Shown here one piece after another: positions 6,501 to 8,938 of a DNA stretch of 8,938 bases (the stretch's first letter is position 1; every line of letters starts with the position of its first letter). The translations under genes and the position numbers were made by a program. Location of the stretch: assembly GCA_030590185.1 (NCBI GenBank), contig JAUUZB010000087.1, positions 1 to 8,938 on the forward strand. The letters are read 5' to 3'. The notes beneath the pieces were generated by a model that was not told where the DNA came from, did not search any database, and saw only the letters and a program-made list of their open reading frames with translations. Source of the stretch: Deltaproteobacteria bacterium. GTDB lineage: Bacteria > Myxococcota > XYA12-FULL-58-9 > JAUUZB01.

Positions 6501-7582
6501 GTGGCTGCGTCCTCGCTGACATCTGGCGTTGGGAGGGAGGCGTCTGGGGGGAGGACGTGCCGGACGCCGGGGAGCTCAACCTGGATTCCCCCAGCATCGG
6601 GTACGCTGCGGTCGATGACACGTTGTGGCTCGCCGGTGGTAGTGACTTCGTTACCCCGAACACATTCGAGGCGCGCTACATCTGGTCTGGGACTATCGCC
6701 GGCTGGGAAAAGCAGTGCGGCGGTCCGACCGTCGGTGTTTGCGATCCGGCCCCCGGCGAGCTCGTGCAGGGGCCTGAGGGCGAGCTTTTCTTGATCAACG
6801 GCGACAGCTTCTGGGAGCGCATCGACGGGGCCTGGCAAGAGCGCTGCCCGGCGACCGTGGCGTGCGGGCTGGCGGACGCCTACCCCAGCGCGACCTATCG
6901 GTTTGCCTGGGACGACAGCCTCAACCGTTTGCTCTTCTTCGATGGCACCACACTGAAGGCCCTCGAAGCGGATGGCTGGCGCGTCCTGTGCGACGCCGAG
7001 ACTAGTTGTAACAGTCAGCTGCCAGGGTACGGAGTGGAATTCATGAGTTCCGTCTGGGGTGAGGGTCTGGGTTTCGATAGCGCTCGAGGGCGAGCCGTGG
7101 CCATGGTTACCGACGTCAGCTCCGGCAACATGGACATCGGGACCGGGGAATGGGAGCCGCGCCATGGCTTGCGGCCGTCCCAGGTGTTTCGGGTCGATTT
7201 CTCCGCCGCCCAGAGTGACTTCGATCCCCTCGCCTGCGCCGTGGGACCGGCGGCCTGCCAAATCGCCTCCGTCACGGTGACCTGGATCGCCGGCGGCGCG
7301 AGCCGCGATGAGGCCGACCAACCCCAGGAGGGCTTCGAGTTGTTAGCCTGGCGCCACGGGCGTTGGGAGAGCCTGCCCGGGGCAACGAGTACGGCGCCGA
7401 TCGGGGGTGAGGCGTCGTTGGTTTGGAGCAGCAACGACCCGGTAACCCTCGCGAGCCTGTTCGCCGGCTCGGACCGTGCCATCAATCTGGCCGCGGTTCC
7501 CCTAGGGACCAACGGCACCGGTGCGGCTCAGATCAGCACCAGCGCCGTTGAGGTCGAGGTTTTCTACAGGTTGGCACCATGA
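3530..7582 (+). CDS. Large multidomain lipoprotein with Ig-like domains and Trp/Cys-marked propeller-like repeats
   Basis: A 1350-residue lipoprotein of unknown function. The N-terminus is a lipoprotein signal (R5, hydrophobic LSSLLLLVAAC) with lipobox V-A-A-C19, so it should be lipid-anchored in the envelope. Residues about 45-120 form a beta-rich domain (ETLRITITGEG ... VDITAGQTSSVAIEL). Ig-like domains seem to begin at DRTGPEL (235) and DNDRPAVP (374). From about 585 to 1185 come about eleven units of roughly 43-71 residues. Their first tryptophans are W606, W664, W718, W765, W819, W874, W928, W999, W1052 and W1095, with a last unit around W1150. Most have the form W-x-x-x-G-x-W followed by a close cysteine pair, and then a strand like YDPRYDAPIAVV, as in kelch-like beta-propellers. 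Residues 1219-1350 are a final beta-sandwich with C-x6-C (CAVGPAAC). It overlaps both neighbours by 4 bp, so the three proteins are probably made together and may form one assembly. Codon use is looser in the repeat part. Ligand binding or adhesion is a guess; no catalytic motif was seen. Confidence 0.88.
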   Translation: MSAVRAIALSSLLLLVAACSPEGGVTIVPLFPSQQRQTDELLLPRAVETLRITITGEGMTDMIVEEDLDEEGTIRIDGIPAGEARLVVLEGLDAAENVAFFGSESVDITAGQTSSVAIELGAPFAGADGTGEPTISIVDADGVAQLRVRGAEVWVSISVSGAVGIVLANEQTMSAGRQALALSGLVADGDDWVVPDWDLGAGFDEISDGPRFVYAQFVNEASVTSRVYRAEVELDRTGPELTAAAFFQRCDNREIARLAQNAILAMSGDYGCRYTFDEDDCTGELDINDPGGPLRVTVPLREATDLATARIYLLDGVHERDLTIDTCASTPSFLVALYEPLGFEQPSTADNVYAELRDVAGNLSVIALGELRFDNDRPAVPDVDMADCIIYERLPWGAVNLGVGLAFTQRSWRVMISDACTDGGGQPLAVVEPLADVLVFDDREIAYAREIGGTVADLQGRFQPITLSVDDRAEIFLATVDPAGNWSDAIPEGSLQAARVRQVRWLANLGRKELGDTEQNPHLFSERGVLGESLVDPSETERIFALEVSGSAYPVTTAGKGRWILAQAPSDDLLESATMKVAVYDPARSLLVLTSAESMSIGQTTWEWDGANLVEHCYPGSGCSNHASPEFSQTIAGTYHPGLGEVFLAANTMLGPTGMVFSAWGWDGEDWHDRCDPDLGCGTSVLVFERFALAYDPRYDAPIAVVQDDNDVHTTAIWRDGQWEILCPGGCGLSTGFEATLDFDRAGDRLVLSKSSPNLANLELWAFEDGTWSPLCAAANTCENMPPWSFNLSTALDADGTVVVAVAGTTPNADDAAVWTYDGSWTTVCSGGCPGITEAETGALITYYDPKLERVVRLSSAAPTGPLLPRARFWTGTGWETLCPGSEDCPGAALGPMVYDPLASRLTMTYFGGDPVTYTFNSIGLMQWTGHSWVQTHASAAAADPMGRFSFGFGRDGTGLMVVGGTELRLLTDTCGSGSLPIDFIGPPSWGGCVLADIWRWEGGVWGEDVPDAGELNLDSPSIGYAAVDDTLWLAGGSDFVTPNTFEARYIWSGTIAGWEKQCGGPTVGVCDPAPGELVQGPEGELFLINGDSFWERIDGAWQERCPATVACGLADAYPSATYRFAWDDSLNRLLFFDGTTLKALEADGWRVLCDAETSCNSQLPGYGVEFMSSVWGEGLGFDSARGRAVAMVTDVSSGNMDIGTGEWEPRHGLRPSQVFRVDFSAAQSDFDPLACAVGPAACQIASVTVTWIAGGASRDEADQPQEGFELLAWRHGRWESLPGATSTAPIGGEASLVWSSNDPVTLASLFAGSDRAINLAAVPLGTNGTGAAQISTSAVEVEVFYRLAP
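5345..7009 (+). repeat. About eleven propeller-like repeats with a conserved Trp and cysteine pair
   Basis: Consecutive units start at tryptophans encoded at 5345, 5519, 5681, 5822, 5984, 6149, 6311, 6524, 6683 and 6812, with a last unit ending near 7009. Cysteine pairs follow the tryptophan: C617/C623, C675/C681, C727/C731, C776/C782, C829/C833, C883/C889, C1063/C1071, C1106/C1112 and C1154/C1160. Two units (W928, W999) lack a pair of this form. Spacing of three or five residues is the rule, seven once. Short, regularly placed pairs suggest one disulfide per blade in an oxidising compartment. The repeats are divergent in DNA. Confidence 0.7.
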
Positions 7583-8938
7583 CGAAAAATGACACACCAT
7601 CTCTCTCACCACTGATTGGCGCAGCGCCAGGGCGCTTCTCTCGCCTGGCCGGTTGCTTGGCCATCACCGCGGGCCTGCTGGTCGGTTGCGGCACGCCGGA
7701 ATCAACCAGCGACGAGCCGACCTGCGGCGACGGGGTGGTCAACGGCAGCGAGCTCTGCGACGGCTTTGAGATCGCCGGCACCACCTGCGAATCCCTCGGG
7801 TGGTCGCCGGGGGTGCTCACCTGTGCCGAGGACTGTTTTGGCTTCGACACCTCGCGCTGCGCCTATGAGCGTTGTGGGGACGGGGCCGTCCGGGGGAGCG
7901 AGGCGTGCGACGGCGCGGATCTGGGCAGCGGCAACTGCGCCGACGTTGGTTTCGCCGCTGGCACCCTCGCCTGCGCCGCCGATTGCACCTTTGACACCAG
8001 CGGCTGCTACAAACCAGACAGCTGTGGCAACCTCGCCCTCGACCCGGGGGAGCAGTGTGATGGCGTTGACCTCGGAGGCGCGGATTGCGCCGCTGCCGGT
8101 TTTTTCACCGGCCTCCTCGGCTGTTCAGCGGATTGCCTATTCGACACGTCCGATTGCAGCATGGGGCCGAGCTGCGGCAATGGCATCGCCGAGAGCCCGG
8201 AGCCGTGCGACGGCACCGACCTGGCCGGTCTCACCTGCGGCGATTTTGGCTTCGAGGCCGGGAGCCTTTCTTGCTCTACGGAATGTCTCGCGGTGACCGC
8301 CGGCTGCCGCTCGATCACCTGCGGCGATGGTGTGCTCGATCCGCCGGAGGGCTGCGACCCGCCGGATGGCGTTACTTGCGACGTCAACTGCATCCTGATC
8401 GGCGAGCCGGTTGGCGCCTGCACCGACTCCAGCGAGTGCCCCGGGGGCATCTGCCTGCGCGAAGAGACCAGCGGGATGCCCGGCGGCTATTGTTCCGCCG
8501 ATTGCCTACCGAGCTGTGCCCCGGGCTCGACCTGTGAGATCATCGGCGGCCAGCAGGGGTGCGTGAGCGACTGCCTGGAGCCGAGCGACTGCCGCAGCGC
8601 CTACATCTGCATCGGCTACTGCTACCCGGAGTGCGGCGGGCCGGCCGACTGCCCGGTCACCGGGGTCTGCAATGAAGCCAGCGGTCGGTGTCAGGCAGCG
8701 CAAGGCCTGGCCGCCACCGGAGCGCCGTGTGCGGCCCCATTCGACTGCGAGAGCGATCTCTGCATGCCCGCGGAGTCCGGCTTTCCCGGCGGCTATTGCG
8801 TCGCCTTGTGTCGTTTCGAGGGAGAGCCGGGGCCTTGTCCTGGGGACGAGGTTTGCTCCCCGCAGGGCGGGCCCGATGGTGGCTACTACTTTGGCTTCTG
8901 CTTCGACTCCTGCGCAGTTGATGCCGACTGTCGAGAGG
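7579..8938 (+). CDS. Cysteine-rich lipoprotein with myxobacterial disulfide repeats (3' end outside window)
   Basis: The first 453 residues of a secreted lipoprotein of unknown function. A 24-residue polar to basic leader is followed by a hydrophobic segment and a perfect lipobox L-V-G-C37 (LLVGCG). From C49 come four tandem units of 50, 50, 50 and 49 residues with the pattern C-G-[DN]-G ... E-x-C-D-G-x-x-L-x-G-x-x-C ... G-x-L-x-C-x-x-x-C-x-F-D-T-x-x-C, six cysteines each. A shortened fifth unit starts at C248. This matches the 'Myxococcus cysteine-rich repeat' type known from Myxococcota. A second cysteine-rich module follows, with S-G-x-P-G-G-Y-C-x3-C seen twice and a related G-x-C-F-D-S-C near the end. 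No catalytic residues were seen; such proteins are thought to be rigid, disulfide-stabilised surface structures. ATG 7579 overlaps the upstream TGA (ATGA); only a weak AGG precedes it, so translation is probably coupled. The reading frame is still open at the right edge. Confidence 0.85.
   Translation, partial: MTKNDTPSLSPLIGAAPGRFSRLAGCLAITAGLLVGCGTPESTSDEPTCGDGVVNGSELCDGFEIAGTTCESLGWSPGVLTCAEDCFGFDTSRCAYERCGDGAVRGSEACDGADLGSGNCADVGFAAGTLACAADCTFDTSGCYKPDSCGNLALDPGEQCDGVDLGGADCAAAGFFTGLLGCSADCLFDTSDCSMGPSCGNGIAESPEPCDGTDLAGLTCGDFGFEAGSLSCSTECLAVTAGCRSITCGDGVLDPPEGCDPPDGVTCDVNCILIGEPVGACTDSSECPGGICLREETSGMPGGYCSADCLPSCAPGSTCEIIGGQQGCVSDCLEPSDCRSAYICIGYCYPECGGPADCPVTGVCNEASGRCQAAQGLAATGAPCAAPFDCESDLCMPAESGFPGGYCVALCRFEGEPGPCPGDEVCSPQGGPDGGYYFGFCFDSCAVDADCRE
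7723..8319 (+). repeat. Tandem 150-bp units encoding 50-residue disulfide repeats
   Basis: Units begin at 7723, 7873, 8023 and 8173, and the next CG-D/N-G start is at 8320, giving spacings of 150, 150, 150 and 147 bp. Each encodes cysteines at unit positions 1, 12, 22, 34, 38 and 45 or 46. Sequence identity at the DNA level is modest while the length is held almost exactly, so the constraint is on the protein register. Confidence 0.85.
8419..8913 (+). repeat. Second cysteine-rich module type, two copies 103 residues apart
   Basis: Starting at C281 (8419) and C384 (8728), two stretches share C-x5-C-x3/4-C, then about a dozen residues including an acidic-Ser-Gly patch, then G-x-P-G-G-Y-C-x3-C, further cysteines, and a closing G-x-C-x3-C. 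They are distinct from the preceding 50-residue units. The second copy has G-G-Y-Y-F-G-F-C-x3-C near the window end. Confidence 0.6.

Noticed and set aside
7616..8296. Plus-strand 226-codon open frame in another phase within the Cys-rich gene
   Set aside because: The overlapping frame from 7579 has a signal peptide, lipobox and regular six-cysteine repeats; the alternative is an Ala/Ser/Pro-rich shadow.

Overview
The window is high-GC bacterial DNA. It probably comes from a myxobacterium-like member of Myxococcota (or a related former deltaproteobacterium). The evidence is the cysteine-rich disulfide repeats, a PEGA-domain protein with two internal alpha/beta repeats, large multidomain surface lipoproteins and an anaerobic-type molybdoenzyme. 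No rRNA, tRNA, IS element or CRISPR array was seen, so the assignment rests on protein style only.

Layout. The left part (1-1815) is a minus-strand transcription unit. An ArsR/SmtB-family regulator (1486-1815) is followed after 41 bp by a Tat-exported molybdopterin oxidoreductase catalytic subunit of the polysulfide/thiosulfate reductase (PsrA/PhsA) type. That gene starts at 1444 and runs off the left edge, so about 60% of a usual family member is present. The 434-bp divergent intergenic region (1816-2249) holds two striking signals. One is a near-perfect sigma-54 promoter pointing into arsR (1841-1856). The other is an array of five GTTGCG/CGCAAC half-sites (1914-2008), two pairs of which form perfect palindromes, placed at an enhancer-like distance upstream of that promoter.

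The right part (2250-8938) is a plus-strand operon of three envelope-protein genes. Both junctions are 4-bp ATGA stop/start overlaps. The order is: a secreted, C-terminally membrane-anchored protein with two CsgG/TolB-like repeats plus a PEGA domain (427 aa); a 1350-aa lipoprotein with Ig-like domains followed by about eleven tryptophan/cysteine-marked propeller-like repeats; and a cysteine-rich lipoprotein made of 50-residue disulfide repeats, which runs off the right edge.

How they work together. The left unit looks like a regulated periplasmic sulfur-compound (or related oxyanion) respiration locus in which the regulator is co-transcribed with the enzyme. The right unit looks like a co-translated cell-surface or periplasmic assembly of unknown function. 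Nothing in the sequence ties the two halves together beyond the shared intergenic region. The strongest leads are the candidate sigma-54/enhancer architecture over an ArsR-led operon, and the translationally coupled three-gene surface module with two different cysteine-paired repeat architectures.
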